A DNA stretch of 64,000 nt, taken from assembly GCF_010730195.1 (NCBI RefSeq), contig NZ_AP022613.1:558001-622000 (forward strand). The letters run 5' to 3'. The stretch is from Mycobacterium conspicuum (lineage in GTDB: Bacteria; Actinomycetota; Actinomycetes; Mycobacteriales; Mycobacteriaceae). The notes beneath the pieces are model-generated. The model was not told the DNA's origin and ran no database searches. It saw only the letters and a program-made list of their open reading frames with translations. A program made the position numbers and the translations under genes. This document shows positions 1 to 9,121 of this stretch, one piece after another; within the stretch, counting starts at the first letter, position 1; every line of letters starts with the position of its first letter.

Positions 1-1
1 C

Positions 2-73
2 GAGGAAGACGAGTACGACCAGTTCAGCGACCTCGCGGCGTTGCGCCGCCGGCCACGGGCCGACACCGAGTGA
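2..73 (+). CDS. 3' end of an unidentified gene cut by the window edge
   Basis: A reading frame open from position 2 ends at a TGA at 71-73. The visible 23 residues begin with an acidic stretch (EEDEYDQFSDL) and end with a basic arginine-rich tail (RRRPRADTE). There is too little to name a family. It lies on the same strand as the tRNA genes that follow, 91 bases upstream of tRNA-Thr. It could also be a chance open frame. Confidence 0.4.
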   Translation, partial: EEDEYDQFSDLAALRRRPRADTE

Positions 74-164
74 GGCCTAGTGGTTTGGTGGCGTTGCGGG
101 CCAGGCTGTAACCTCTTTTAGGCCCGCGAAAGAGACCCGCACGACTGGTCGCTACGGGTGAACG

Positions 165-237
165 GCCCCCTTAGCTCAGTCGGTAGAGCGTTTCCATGGT
201 AAGGAAAAGGTCAACGGTTCGATTCCGTTAGGGGGCT
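165..237 (+). tRNA. thrT: tRNA-Thr (anticodon GGT)
   Basis: A 73-nt cloverleaf. The acceptor stem GCCCCCT pairs with AGGGGGC, the D arm contains TAGCTCAG, the anticodon stem TTTCC/GGAAA encloses the loop ATGGTAA with anticodon GGT, and the T arm contains GGTTCGATTCC. The CCA end is not encoded. It is followed 36 bases later by tRNA-Met and then rpmG, the usual mycobacterial order. Confidence 0.97.
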
Positions 238-273
238 CGGCTGACGCCGAGCAGGCTGGCGGCGCGTACCCGA

Positions 274-347
<74 letters not shown>

Positions 348-385
348 CAACCCAATACACGAGATAAGACCGAGAAAGAACACCC

Positions 386-553
386 ATGGCTTCCAGTACC
401 GATGTGCGGCCGAAGATCACTCTGGCATGCGAGGAGTGCAAGCACCGCAACTACATCACCAAGAAGAACCGGCGCAACGACCCCGACCGGATGGAGCTGA
501 AGAAGTTCTGCCCTAATTGCGGCAAGCACCAGCCCCACCGTGAGACACGCTAG
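386..553 (+). CDS. rpmG: 50S ribosomal protein L33, zinc-binding (C+) form
   Basis: A 55-residue basic protein of the large ribosomal subunit. The sequence carries the two cysteine pairs of the zinc-ribbon form of L33 (CEEC near residue 15 and CPNC near residue 43) and the typical HRNYITKKNRRN segment. It starts at ATG 386 after a purine-rich GAGAAAGAA stretch. It lies between tRNA-Met and hadA, matching rpmG2 (Rv0634B) of M. tuberculosis. Mycobacteria usually also have a zinc-free paralogue used in zinc starvation. That paralogue is not in this window. Confidence 0.95.
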   Translation: MASSTDVRPKITLACEECKHRNYITKKNRRNDPDRMELKKFCPNCGKHQPHRETR

Positions 554-609
554 CGATTCCAGTTCATTCAGAGCATCTGCTCAGATCTGACTAGGTAGGT
601 TCTAGACCC

Positions 610-1089
610 GTGGGATTGGCCACCGACATCGTCGGGATGCACTACCGATATCCCGACTATTACGAGGTCGAGCGCGAAAAGATCCGCGAGTACGCCGTTG
701 CGGTGCAAAACGACGACGCCGTGTTCTTCTCCGAGGACGCCTCGGCCGAGCTCGGCTACAAGGGGTTGTTGTCCCCGCTGACGTTCATCTGCGTGTTCGG
801 TTACAAGGCGCAGTTGGCGTTCTTCAAGCACGCCGGCATTGAGGTGACCGAAGAGCAGATCGTCCAGGTCGACCAGACGCTGAAATTCAAGCAGCCGATC
901 GTGGCGGGCGACAAGCTGTACTGCGACGTGTGGGTGGATTCGACCCGCGTGGCGCACGGTACCCAGCTCATCGTGACCAAGAACATCGTCACCAACGAAG
1001 CGGGTGACGTGGTGCAGGAGTGCTACACGACCCTGGCGGGCCGTGCGAGCGAGGATGGTGAAGAAGGGTTTTCGCATGCCATTGCGTGA
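610..1089 (+). CDS. hadA: (3R)-hydroxyacyl-ACP dehydratase subunit HadA
   Basis: A 159-residue hot-dog-fold protein, nearly the same length as M. tuberculosis HadA (158). It is the substrate-binding partner of HadB in the FAS-II dehydratase that removes water from 3-hydroxyacyl-ACP during meromycolate elongation. Family hallmarks are the N-terminal DIVGMHYRYPDYYEVEREKI and the LIVTKNIVTNEAGDVVQE block. It starts at GTG 610 behind a TAGGTAGG stretch. It overlaps hadB by 14 bases, so the two are translated together. HadAB is the target of thiacetazone and isoxyl after activation. Confidence 0.96.
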   Translation: MGLATDIVGMHYRYPDYYEVEREKIREYAVAVQNDDAVFFSEDASAELGYKGLLSPLTFICVFGYKAQLAFFKHAGIEVTEEQIVQVDQTLKFKQPIVAGDKLYCDVWVDSTRVAHGTQLIVTKNIVTNEAGDVVQECYTTLAGRASEDGEEGFSHAIA

Positions 1090-1504
1090 GTTCAGTTCGG
1101 TGAAGGTCGGGGACACGCTCCCGGAGCGAACCTATCCGCTCACTCGGCAAGATCTGGTGAACTACGCGGGGGTCTCCGGCGACCTGAACCCGATCCATTG
1201 GGACGACGACATCGCCAAGGTGATCGGACTGGACACCGCGATCGCCCACGGCATGCTGACGATGGGCATCGGCGGCGGCTACGTGACCGCGTGGGTCGGC
1301 GACCCTGGCGCCGTCACCGAGTACAACGTGAGGTTCACCGCCCCGGTGCCGGTGCCCAACGATGGAAAGGGCACCGAGCTCGTGTTCAGCGGCCGGGTGA
1401 AGTCCGTCGACCCGGAGAGCAAGTCGGTGACGATCGCCCTGACCGCCACCGCGGGCGGTAAGAAGATTTTTGGGCGGGCCATCGCCGCTGCCAAACTGGC
1501 TTGA
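1076..1504 (+). CDS. hadB: (3R)-hydroxyacyl-ACP dehydratase catalytic subunit HadB
   Basis: A 142-residue MaoC-like hydratase, the catalytic half of both HadAB and HadBC in FAS-II. The active-site pair is visible: Asp36 and His41 in YAGVSGDLNPIHWDD, followed by AHGM. ATG 1076 is chosen because it gives the family length and the usual MxLREFSSVKVGD beginning. A longer frame upstream runs inside hadA and is not needed. The 14-base overlap with hadA fits an obligate heterodimer made at equal levels. Confidence 0.97.
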   Translation: MPLREFSSVKVGDTLPERTYPLTRQDLVNYAGVSGDLNPIHWDDDIAKVIGLDTAIAHGMLTMGIGGGYVTAWVGDPGAVTEYNVRFTAPVPVPNDGKGTELVFSGRVKSVDPESKSVTIALTATAGGKKIFGRAIAAAKLA

Positions 1505-1522
1505 GCTGACCGGAGGGGCTCC

Positions 1523-2029
1523 ATGGCGCTCAAAACCGACATCCGGGGCATGATCTGGCGATACCCGGACTACTTCATCGTCGGCCGCGAACAACTTCGT
1601 GAGTATGCTCGAGCGGTCAAATGCGACCACCCGGCGTTCTTCGACGAGGCCGCCGCCAGCGCACTCGGCCATGACGCGATCGTGGCTCCGATTACTTTTG
1701 TGTCGATCCTGGCCAAGTATGTCCAGGTTGACTTCTTTCGGCACGTGGACATCGGCATGGAGAACTTGGTGATCGTGCAGGTCGACCAGCGGTTCGAGTA
1801 TTTCAAGCCGATTGTGGCCGGGGACAAACTGTGGGCGCGGATGGAGATCGAGTCGGTGGACGAGCGTTTCGGCGCCGACATCGTGGTGACCAGGAACATC
1901 TGTACCAACGACGACGGTGAGGTCGTGTTCGAGGCGGGCACCACCCTGATGGGTCAGCAGAGCGACGGCGAGGGAGCGGCCAAGCTCAGGTGGGACAGCG
2001 AAACCGGGCAGGTCGTCAGAACGGCATAA
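1523..2029 (+). CDS. hadC: (3R)-hydroxyacyl-ACP dehydratase subunit HadC
   Basis: A 168-residue paralogue of HadA (compare DIRGMIWRYPDYF and IVVTRNICTNDDGEVV). It pairs with HadB to give HadBC, which acts on the longer meromycolate intermediates late in FAS-II. It starts at ATG 1523 after a CCGGAGGGGC ribosome-binding site, 18 bases after hadB. The C-terminal tail past residue 145 is charged and looks less ordered. It is the last gene before tRNA-Trp. Confidence 0.96.
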   Translation: MALKTDIRGMIWRYPDYFIVGREQLREYARAVKCDHPAFFDEAAASALGHDAIVAPITFVSILAKYVQVDFFRHVDIGMENLVIVQVDQRFEYFKPIVAGDKLWARMEIESVDERFGADIVVTRNICTNDDGEVVFEAGTTLMGQQSDGEGAAKLRWDSETGQVVRTA

Positions 2030-2041
2030 TCGGTATCGGAT

Positions 2042-2071
2042 TTCCTGCGTATGAGGGGAATCGAGTACACT
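2042..2071 (+). promoter_or_regulatory. possible promoter for tRNA-Trp, secE and nusG
   Basis: The 157-base gap between hadC and tRNA-Trp holds a good -10 box, TACACT at 2066-2071. The -35 region (TTCCTG at 2042) is poor. A GC-rich inverted repeat follows at about 2095-2148. An internal promoter here would let secE-nusG be transcribed independently of hadABC. This is inference from sequence only. Confidence 0.35.
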
Positions 2072-2186
2072 CGGACCTCGGGGTTTTCCCGGCATCAGCG
2101 CGCTTTCCGTGAGTCTGAAGATCAGCGGGAGCGCGCGCTTCATGTAAGCCCCGGTAGGTAAGCGTAGGTTGGCCTGCCAACCGCGA

Positions 2187-2259
<73 letters not shown>

Positions 2260-2328
2260 CAGACGGCGAAACGTGTAATGGTGGACACTGAGCGTTAGTG
2301 TCCGGTCAGCAGAACAAAGGAGCACGCG

Positions 2329-2817
2329 GTGAGCGACGAAGGCGACGTTGCCGACGACGCTGCCAGCGACGGCGGCCAAGCCGAGGACAGCGGCGGGCGG
2401 ACAGCGGTGGTGACCAAGTCGGTCACCCGACCGCAGCGTCCGACCGGCAAGCGGTCGCGGCAGAAAGCGACCTCGGATGCCGGGGAAGCGTCGACCGAGG
2501 TGGGGGACGGCAAGGAGGACTCGGGCGGCAAGAAGGCCGGCAAGGCTGCCGGCGCTAAAGAGGCCGCTAAAGCGGGTAAGGCCGGCACGAAGCCCAAAAA
2601 GCCGAAGAAGGCCGGCGCTCGCTCGGCGAATCCGTTCCTGTTCGTCTACACGTACCTCAAGCAGGTCGTTGCCGAGATGCGGAAGGTCATTTGGCCGAAC
2701 CGCAAACAGATGCTTACCTACACCTCGGTGGTGCTGGCATTTCTGGCCTTCATGGTGGCGCTGGTCGGCCTGGCCGATCTGGGCCTCACCAAGCTGGTGA
2801 TGCTGGTGTTCGGCTGA
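2329..2817 (+). CDS. secE: preprotein translocase subunit SecE
   Basis: A 162-residue membrane protein that clamps SecY in the SecYEG export channel. The conserved core is at the C-terminus: the amphipathic FLKQVVAEMRKVIWP-type segment (about residues 112-126) followed by one transmembrane helix (about 132-158). The first 100 residues are charged, Lys/Ala-rich and low in complexity, an extension usual in mycobacteria. It starts at GTG 2329 with AAAGGAG 7 bases upstream. It is 31 bases from nusG in the conserved secE-nusG-rplK-rplA order. Confidence 0.95.
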   Translation: MSDEGDVADDAASDGGQAEDSGGRTAVVTKSVTRPQRPTGKRSRQKATSDAGEASTEVGDGKEDSGGKKAGKAAGAKEAAKAGKAGTKPKKPKKAGARSANPFLFVYTYLKQVVAEMRKVIWPNRKQMLTYTSVVLAFLAFMVALVGLADLGLTKLVMLVFG

Positions 2818-2848
2818 GGTTTGAGAAAGACAGAGAGGACAGACAACC

Positions 2849-3619
2849 GTGACTACCTTCGACGGTGACCCGTCCGCGGGTGAGGCGGTGGACGTGCAGG
2901 ACGCTGACACCGACTCGGGAAGCGAGACGGTCGCCGAGGTCGATGAGGTTTCTGAGGTCGCTGAGGCCGAGCCGGCGCAGGAGCCGGCCGAAGACGTTGA
3001 TCCCGCCACCGCGCTCAAGGCCGAGCTGCGCAAGAAGCCCGGCGACTGGTACGTCGTGCACTCCTACGCGGGGTACGAGAACAAGGTAAAGGCCAACCTC
3101 GAGACCCGCGTGCAGAACCTCGACGTCGGCGACTACATCTTCCAGGTCGAGGTGCCCACCGAAGAGGTCACCGAGATCAAGAACGGTCAGCGCAAGCAGG
3201 TCAACCGCAAGGTGCTGCCCGGCTACATCCTGGTCCGGATGGACCTGACCGACGACTCGTGGGCCGCCGTCCGCAACACCCCCGGCGTCACCGGCTTCGT
3301 CGGTGCGACGTCTCGCCCGTCAGCGCTGGCGCTGGACGATGTGGTGAAGTTCTTGCTGCCGCCGGGCGCGGCGAAGAAGGCCGCCAAGGGTGCGGCCGCT
3401 GCCACCGCGACCGCCGAGCCGGGCGGCCTGGAACGTCCGGTTGTCGAGGTCGACTACGAGGTCGGCGAATCGGTGACGGTCATGGACGGGCCGTTCGCCA
3501 CGCTGCCGGCCACCATCAACGAGGTCAACGCCGAACAGCAGAAGCTCAAGGTGCTGGTGTCGATCTTCGGCCGCGAAACCCCAGTGGAATTGACCTTCAC
3601 CCAGGTCTCCAAGATTTAG
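2849..3619 (+). CDS. nusG: transcription termination/antitermination factor NusG
   Basis: A 256-residue RNA polymerase-binding elongation factor. An acidic N-terminal extension (about residues 1-58) precedes the NGN domain (starting GDWYVVHSYAGYENKVKANL), then an Ala/Lys-rich linker at about 171-190, and the C-terminal KOW domain (VGESVTVMDGPFATLPATI) that contacts Rho or S10. GTG 2849 follows a GAGAGGACAG binding site. It lies between secE and rplK. Confidence 0.96.
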   Translation: MTTFDGDPSAGEAVDVQDADTDSGSETVAEVDEVSEVAEAEPAQEPAEDVDPATALKAELRKKPGDWYVVHSYAGYENKVKANLETRVQNLDVGDYIFQVEVPTEEVTEIKNGQRKQVNRKVLPGYILVRMDLTDDSWAAVRNTPGVTGFVGATSRPSALALDDVVKFLLPPGAAKKAAKGAAAATATAEPGGLERPVVEVDYEVGESVTVMDGPFATLPATINEVNAEQQKLKVLVSIFGRETPVELTFTQVSKI

Positions 3620-3647
3620 CAACCTTTAGGAAGGAACACCGACCCTC

Positions 3648-4076
3648 ATGGCCCCGAAGAAGAAAGTCACCGGGCTGATCAAGCTGCAGATCGTGGCGGG
3701 GCAGGCCAACCCTGCGCCGCCCGTCGGACCCGCGCTAGGCCAGCACGGCGTCAACATCATGGAGTTCTGCAAGGCCTACAACGCCGCGACGGAGAACCAG
3801 CGCGGCAACGTCATCCCGGTGGAGATCACGGTCTACGAGGACCGCAGCTTCACGTTCGCGCTCAAGACCCCGCCGGCCGCCAAGCTGCTCCTGAAGGCCG
3901 CCGGGGTGGGCAAGGGCTCCGCCGAGCCGCACAAGACCAAGGTCGCCAAGGTCACCTGGGATCAGGTCCGCGAAATCGCCGAGACGAAGAAGACCGACCT
4001 CAACGCCAATGACATCGACGCGGCCGCCAAGATCATCGCCGGCACCGCCCGGTCCATGGGCATCACCGTCGAATAG
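3648..4076 (+). CDS. rplK: 50S ribosomal protein L11
   Basis: A 142-residue protein of the GTPase-associated centre, where it binds 23S rRNA and thiopeptide antibiotics. Typical features are the proline-rich N-terminal switch (PAPPVGPALGQHGVNIMEFC) and the C-terminal RNA-binding domain with KAAGVGKGSAEPHKTKV. The length matches the family. ATG 3648 follows AGGAAGGAAC. It forms a pair with rplA after an 80-base gap that contains a GGGCC/GGCCC hairpin. Confidence 0.98.
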   Translation: MAPKKKVTGLIKLQIVAGQANPAPPVGPALGQHGVNIMEFCKAYNAATENQRGNVIPVEITVYEDRSFTFALKTPPAAKLLLKAAGVGKGSAEPHKTKVAKVTWDQVREIAETKKTDLNANDIDAAAKIIAGTARSMGITVE

Positions 4077-4156
4077 CACCGCACAGCCCCCAGACGTGGG
4101 AGGGCCAGCTTCGGCCCGCTTGTCAACCACGACCCAACAACGATTGGACGGATCGA

Positions 4157-4864
4157 ATGAGCAAGAACAGCAAGGCATTCCGCGCGGCCGCCGAGAAGAT
4201 CGACCGCGACAATCTCTACACCCCGCTGGAGGCGGCCAAGCTCGCCAAGGAGACGTCGTCGACCAAGCAGGACGCGACCGTCGAGGTGGCTATCCGGCTC
4301 GGCGTCGACCCCCGCAAGGCGGACCAGATGGTCCGGGGCACGGTTAACCTGCCGCACGGCACCGGCAAGACGGCACGCGTCGCTGTGTTCGCGGTCGGCG
4401 AGAAGGCCGATGCCGCCGTCGCCGCTGGAGCTGACGTTGTCGGCAGTGACGACCTGATCGAGAAGATTCAGGGCGGCTGGCTGGAATTCGACGCGGCGAT
4501 CGCGACCCCTGACCAGATGGCCAAGGTCGGTCGCATCGCCCGTGTGCTCGGCCCGCGCGGCCTGATGCCGAACCCCAAGACCGGCACCGTGACCCCCGAC
4601 GTCGCCAAGGCCGTGTCCGACATCAAGGGCGGCAAGATCAACTTCCGGGTGGACAAGCAGGCCAACCTGCACTTCGTCATCGGCAAGGCGTCGTTCGACG
4701 AGAAGAACCTGGCGGAGAACTACGGCGCCGCGCTCGACGAGGTGCTGCGGCTCAAGCCGTCGTCATCGAAGGGCCGCTACCTGAAGAAGATCACGATCTC
4801 GACGACGACGGGCCCGGGCATCCCGGTCGACCCGTCGATCACCCGCCACTTCGCCGACGCCTAG
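4157..4864 (+). CDS. rplA: 50S ribosomal protein L1
   Basis: A 235-residue protein of the L1 stalk that handles E-site tRNA release. In many bacteria it represses its own L11-L1 mRNA. The sequence shows the family signature around GPRGLMPNPKTGTVT and the two-domain pattern with VAIRLGVDPRKADQMVRGTV near the N-terminus. ATG 4157 follows GGACGGATCGA. It is the last ribosomal gene of this cluster; transporter genes follow after 164 bases. Confidence 0.98.
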   Translation: MSKNSKAFRAAAEKIDRDNLYTPLEAAKLAKETSSTKQDATVEVAIRLGVDPRKADQMVRGTVNLPHGTGKTARVAVFAVGEKADAAVAAGADVVGSDDLIEKIQGGWLEFDAAIATPDQMAKVGRIARVLGPRGLMPNPKTGTVTPDVAKAVSDIKGGKINFRVDKQANLHFVIGKASFDEKNLAENYGAALDEVLRLKPSSSKGRYLKKITISTTTGPGIPVDPSITRHFADA

Positions 4865-5028
4865 GGTGCGCGACGCGCCCTAAGGTCGGTGTTCGACCCT
4901 GATCCCGGGCACCCCAGCCCAAATCGCATCAGCCGCGCGCCGGCATGCTCTAATCGACGGGTTCGAGCGGGGCCTGCCTGGCTTTGAGGGCGCTGCAAGT
5001 GGCTGATCTGCGATGTGGAGCGAAAAGG

Positions 5029-7044
5029 ATGCGCGTCGCCCAGACGCCGCACGGTATGAAATCGGCGGAGTTTGCCCACGCGGCAATGACGGCCGCGCTG
5101 ATGGGTGCGATCGCGGTGGTATCGATCGTGATTCCGGGCGCGGTGGTGTTCGCGTGGCTGGGAGCCGTACCAATGGGCGTGCTGAGCTATCGGCACCGGG
5201 TTCGGGTGGCTTTCGCGGCCTTTGTCGCTGCCAGCCTGATCAGCTTTCTCGTCGCTGGATTTGGCGGGTTGGTGTCGGCATTGACGAGCGCGTACATGGG
5301 CGCGATCAGCGGACAGGTAAGGCGGCATGGTCGTGGCGTCGCCACCATGCTCGCGGTCGCGGCTACCTGGGGTGTGGTGGCAGCGACGATCTGCGTCGGA
5401 TTGTTCGCGGCCCTGGCTCATCTGCGGGCAGCAGTCATCGGCGCCGTCGCGGCCAACGTCGGCGGGTTCGCGACCCTGGTGCAGGGAATTCCGGTGATCG
5501 GTGCCGCAGGCCGCGAGCTCAATCAGGCGGTCGAGATCTGGCTGCTGCACTGGCCGATCTTCTTCGAGATCTCGGTGTGGCTGATCGTGGTGTTCGGCAC
5601 GTCGTTCGGGTGGGGAGTCCTTACTCCGGTGTTGCGGCGCATCGAGGAGGTCACCGATCTTTCGCTCGACGGTAGCTTGTCTGCCATCGACGACATCGGC
5701 CCGCCCGGGCCGTTGCCGGTAGCGCTTACCGATGTGAGCTATCGATATCCGGGCGCCGACCATGACGCGCTGCCCCCGGTAAGCCTTTCCGTCGACTTCG
5801 GGGAGCACGTGGCCGTGACGGGTGCCAACGGCTCTGGCAAATCCACCCTGATGCGCATCCTGGCCGGAAGCACGCCGACCGGCGGAACAGTCGAGCGGCC
5901 CGGCGGGGTCGGGCTCGGTCAGGTGGGTGGCACGGCGTTGGTGCTTCAGCATCCCGAGAGTCAGGTATTGGGACTTAGGATTGCCGACGACGTCGTCTGG
6001 GGGCTGCCCCATGACCGACAGGTCGACATTGACGGCCTGCTGAACGAAGTCGGTCTTGGCGGCATGGGTGATCGAGACACCGCCGGTCTGTCCGGTGGAG
6101 AACTTCAACGCCTCGCCGTCGCATCGGCCCTTGCCCGCCAGCCGGCGATGCTCGTCGCCGATGAAGTGACCACGATGGTCGATCAGGAAGGCCGCAACGC
6201 CGTCATCAGCGTCCTCGACAGGCTGACCCAGCACCACCGCCTCGGCCTCGTGCACATTACCCACTATCCCGGCGAGGCGGCGTCCGCAGATCGAACGGTC
6301 CGGCTTGGCCCAGACTGGCGCCGCGCTGCCACGGCTGCACCGAAGACACCAGAGTCTGTCCGAGACGAAAGACCAAGCCCGACAACAGTTCTCGATGTCA
6401 GGAACGTCTCCTTCGACTATGCGCAGGGGACCGTGTGGGCCCGCCCGGCGTTGCGAAACATCTCGTTCTCCGTATCGTCCGGAGACGGGTTATTGCTGTG
6501 CGGCGGTAACGGTTCGGGGAAATCCACCTTGGCATGGATCATGGCCGGTCTTCTCGCCCCCACCGCGGGTGAATGCCTGCTGGACGGGCTTCCAAGCTCG
6601 CGGCAAGTGGGCGCGGTGGCGCTGTGCTTTCAGGCGGCGCGGCTGCAGTTGCTACGCGGACAGGCCGGTGCCGCGATTGCCGCGCTCGCCGGCTTCTCTA
6701 GCAGCGACAGCCGGAAGATTCAGCGGGCCTTGGCATCGGTTGGCCTGGATTCCGATATTGCGGGCGCACTTATCGACCGGCTCAGCGGCGGCCAGCTGCG
6801 GCGCGTCGACCTGGCCGGACTGCTTGCCCGTTCCCCTCGCCTGCTGATTCTCGACGAACCACTGGCCGGGCTCGACCTGGACGCGCAAACCGATCTGATC
6901 GAACTGCTGATGAATATTCGGGCACAGGGACAGACCATCATCGTGATATCCCACGACGTGGGCAGCCTTTCTCCGCTATGCCCCCGCACGATCCGGCTCG
7001 CACATGGAGCGCTGGTTTCGCCGGGACGAGAGAAGCAATTGTGA
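5029..7044 (+). CDS. ECF-type transporter, fused membrane region and two ATPase domains
   Basis: 671 residues combining an N-terminal membrane region (about 1-200, five or six hydrophobic segments, likely the substrate-specific S part) with two ABC ATPase domains. The first has Walker A GANGSGKST, signature LSGGELQRL and a DE Walker B. The second has GGNGSGKST, LSGGQLRRV and LILDEPLAG. The same fused layout is known for M. tuberculosis Rv2326c. ATG 5029 is chosen over an upstream TTG because GGAG lies 8 bases before it. It overlaps the T-component gene by 4 bases. Such systems import vitamins or metal ions; the substrate cannot be read from the sequence. Confidence 0.88.
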   Translation: MRVAQTPHGMKSAEFAHAAMTAALMGAIAVVSIVIPGAVVFAWLGAVPMGVLSYRHRVRVAFAAFVAASLISFLVAGFGGLVSALTSAYMGAISGQVRRHGRGVATMLAVAATWGVVAATICVGLFAALAHLRAAVIGAVAANVGGFATLVQGIPVIGAAGRELNQAVEIWLLHWPIFFEISVWLIVVFGTSFGWGVLTPVLRRIEEVTDLSLDGSLSAIDDIGPPGPLPVALTDVSYRYPGADHDALPPVSLSVDFGEHVAVTGANGSGKSTLMRILAGSTPTGGTVERPGGVGLGQVGGTALVLQHPESQVLGLRIADDVVWGLPHDRQVDIDGLLNEVGLGGMGDRDTAGLSGGELQRLAVASALARQPAMLVADEVTTMVDQEGRNAVISVLDRLTQHHRLGLVHITHYPGEAASADRTVRLGPDWRRAATAAPKTPESVRDERPSPTTVLDVRNVSFDYAQGTVWARPALRNISFSVSSGDGLLLCGGNGSGKSTLAWIMAGLLAPTAGECLLDGLPSSRQVGAVALCFQAARLQLLRGQAGAAIAALAGFSSSDSRKIQRALASVGLDSDIAGALIDRLSGGQLRRVDLAGLLARSPRLLILDEPLAGLDLDAQTDLIELLMNIRAQGQTIIVISHDVGSLSPLCPRTIRLAHGALVSPGREKQL

Positions 7045-7853
7045 GCGACGTAGCGAAGCCTCGCTGGCGGGGTCGGCCAGTGCGGCGACGTCCGTTGATG
7101 CTGATGCGGCCGGTGCCGGGACCCTCGCCCATCCACAATCTTTGGGCAGGAACGAAACTCGTCGTTGTCCTGGCGATCTCGGTGCTGCTGACCATTTCTC
7201 CGTCATGGCAGGCGATCGGGCTGGCGGCTCTGCTCATCCTCCTCGCGGCGGCACTCGCTCACATCCCATACACCTGCATTCCCTCGGTGCCGCGCTGGGT
7301 CTGGGTCGTCGTCGTGGCGGGCAGCCTGTTCACGATCGTCAACGGCGGCTCCCCGCAGCTCAAACTCGGATCGGTGACCGTTGGGTTAGGCGGGTTCCTT
7401 GAATTCCTCCGTGTCACGTCACTTGGCTTGGTGCTACTGGGCCTTGGCGCGGTGGCCTCGTGGACCACGCAGGTTGCCGAAGTCGCCCCCGCCGTCGCGC
7501 GTCTGCTAGGTCCGCTGCGAGTGCTGCGGCTACCGGTAGACGACTGGGCGGTCACCATCGCCCTGGCTTTTCGCATGTATCCGATGCTCGCCGAGGAATT
7601 CCGGTTGCTCGGTGCCGCACGCCGGTTGCAGCCTCCGCCGCCGGAAAAGCGTTCACGTAGAGCCGAATTGGTGGATCTTTGCACTGCGGTGATGGTTGTC
7701 TCGTTGCGCCGGACCGCCGAGATGGGCGACGCGATCGCCGCCCGCGGCGGCGCAGGCCGCATCGCTGCGCGATCGGATCGGCCAGGGTGGCAGGACGTCC
7801 TCGCCATCGCGGTAGTGATCGGGATCTTCGGGCTCACACTCGTTTGCCGCTAA
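7041..7853 (+). CDS. ECF transporter T component (EcfT/CbiQ family)
   Basis: A 270-residue membrane protein with about five hydrophobic segments and the cytoplasmic coupling region characteristic of EcfT, here LAFRMYPMLAEEFRLLGAARR. It links the ATPases of 5029-7044 to the substrate-binding unit. GTG 7041 overlaps the preceding stop as GTGA, a sign of translational coupling. It corresponds to Rv2325c beside Rv2326c in M. tuberculosis, where the pair lies far from rplA. Confidence 0.87.
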   Translation: MSDVAKPRWRGRPVRRRPLMLMRPVPGPSPIHNLWAGTKLVVVLAISVLLTISPSWQAIGLAALLILLAAALAHIPYTCIPSVPRWVWVVVVAGSLFTIVNGGSPQLKLGSVTVGLGGFLEFLRVTSLGLVLLGLGAVASWTTQVAEVAPAVARLLGPLRVLRLPVDDWAVTIALAFRMYPMLAEEFRLLGAARRLQPPPPEKRSRRAELVDLCTAVMVVSLRRTAEMGDAIAARGGAGRIAARSDRPGWQDVLAIAVVIGIFGLTLVCR

Positions 7854-7896
7854 AAATCGAAGAGTTGCCTTTGCAGGCTGCGGCGCGCGGGTTCTG

Positions 7897-9114
7897 CTAC
7901 CCGCCGCACTCGGCGATGCGCCGGCGCAGGAAGTCGCGGCCGGGCTCGGATCCGTTGGACTTCAACGCTTCTCGGTACCAGGTGAGCGCCTCGTCGGGTC
8001 GTCGGGCCCGGCGCAGCAGATCGGCGCGCACCGTCGCGACAAGACTTGAGCGGGCCAGTCGAGGGTCATGCGCCACCGTGTCGAGCGCCCCTAGTCCCGC
8101 GTCCGGTCCGTCCCGAAAGCCAATCGCCAACGCGCGGTTGGCGCGCACCACCGGCGAATCGGTGATCTGCAGCAACCGGTCATAGGCCGCGCAGATGGCG
8201 GCCCAGTCCGTCTGCTCCCAGGTCGGTGCCGTGGCGTGCAGCGCGGCGATCACCGCCTGCGGCAGGTAGGGGCCGGTGGATCCCTCCGCCTGCCGCAGTC
8301 GGTCCAGGCCGCGGCTGATGCGGCCGCGGTCCCATCGGCGCCGGTCTTGTTCCTCAAGCGGGACCAGCCTCCCGTCGTCGTCCACCCGGGTCACCCGTCG
8401 CGAATCATGCAGCAGCACAAGGGCCGCCAACGCGTGTGCCTCCGGCTCCCGCGGCATCAGTGTGCACAGCTCGCCGGCCAGCCGCACCCCTTCGTCGCAG
8501 AGTTCGTCGCGGATCGCCGACGGGCCCGCCGTTGACCAATAGCCCTCGGTGAATACCGAGTAGATGCAGCCGAGAACGTGCGGTGTGCGTTCGGGCAGCA
8601 GCTCGGCGGGTGGCACCCGCAGCGGGATGTTGGCGTGGCGAACCTTGTTCTTGGCGCGAGTGATTCGCTGGCCGACCGCCGCGTCCGACTGCAGCAGCGC
8701 GCGGGCGATCTCGGCGACCGTCAGCCCGGAGACCAAGCGCAGCGTGAGCGCCAGTTGCGACTGTCGGTCCAGGGCCGGGTGCGCGCAGGTGAACATCATC
8801 CGCAGCTCGTCGTCGTGGACCGGCTGCGGGTCGCGTTGTTCGGTGCGTGCTCGGATATCGTCCAGCACGGCCGCCAATTCCTTTCCGGGACGGACGGATT
8901 CGCGGCGCAACCGATCCAGGGCGCGATTGCGCGCAACCGTAAGCAGCCAGCCGCCCGGGTTGTCGGGAGCTCCGTCGCGGGGCCAGCTGCGCAGCGCTTC
9001 GGCGCAGGCCTCCTGGACGGCGTCTTCGGCGACGGACAGGTCGCCGGACCACCGCGCGAGCGCGGCGACGGCCGGGCCCCATTCCCGGCGGAAGACGCCG
9101 TCCAGGTTGGTCAT
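7897..9114 (-). CDS. ECF sigma factor, ECF42-type with C-terminal extension
   Basis: 405 residues. The N-terminal 170 carry sigma region 2 (LSVAEDAVQEACAEALRSWP, NPGGWLLTVARNRALDRLRR) and region 4 (LALTLRLVSGLTVAEIARAL, then QRITRAKNKVR). The remaining 230 residues form a helical, TPR-like extension with the landmark LGCIYSVFTEGYWSTAG. This extended architecture beside a DGPF protein defines the ECF42 group, which needs no anti-sigma factor. It starts at ATG 9114, 7 bases after the DGPF gene, so the two form an operon. Target genes are unknown beyond probable self-activation. Confidence 0.9.
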   Translation of the reverse strand: MTNLDGVFRREWGPAVAALARWSGDLSVAEDAVQEACAEALRSWPRDGAPDNPGGWLLTVARNRALDRLRRESVRPGKELAAVLDDIRARTEQRDPQPVHDDELRMMFTCAHPALDRQSQLALTLRLVSGLTVAEIARALLQSDAAVGQRITRAKNKVRHANIPLRVPPAELLPERTPHVLGCIYSVFTEGYWSTAGPSAIRDELCDEGVRLAGELCTLMPREPEAHALAALVLLHDSRRVTRVDDDGRLVPLEEQDRRRWDRGRISRGLDRLRQAEGSTGPYLPQAVIAALHATAPTWEQTDWAAICAAYDRLLQITDSPVVRANRALAIGFRDGPDAGLGALDTVAHDPRLARSSLVATVRADLLRRARRPDEALTWYREALKSNGSEPGRDFLRRRIAECGG

Positions 9115-9121
9115 TCGGAAA

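Noticed and set aside
4865..5028. A riboswitch before the ECF transporter genes
   Set aside because: I looked for TPP- and cobalamin-type core sequences and saw none; the region is GC-rich without a recognisable aptamer.
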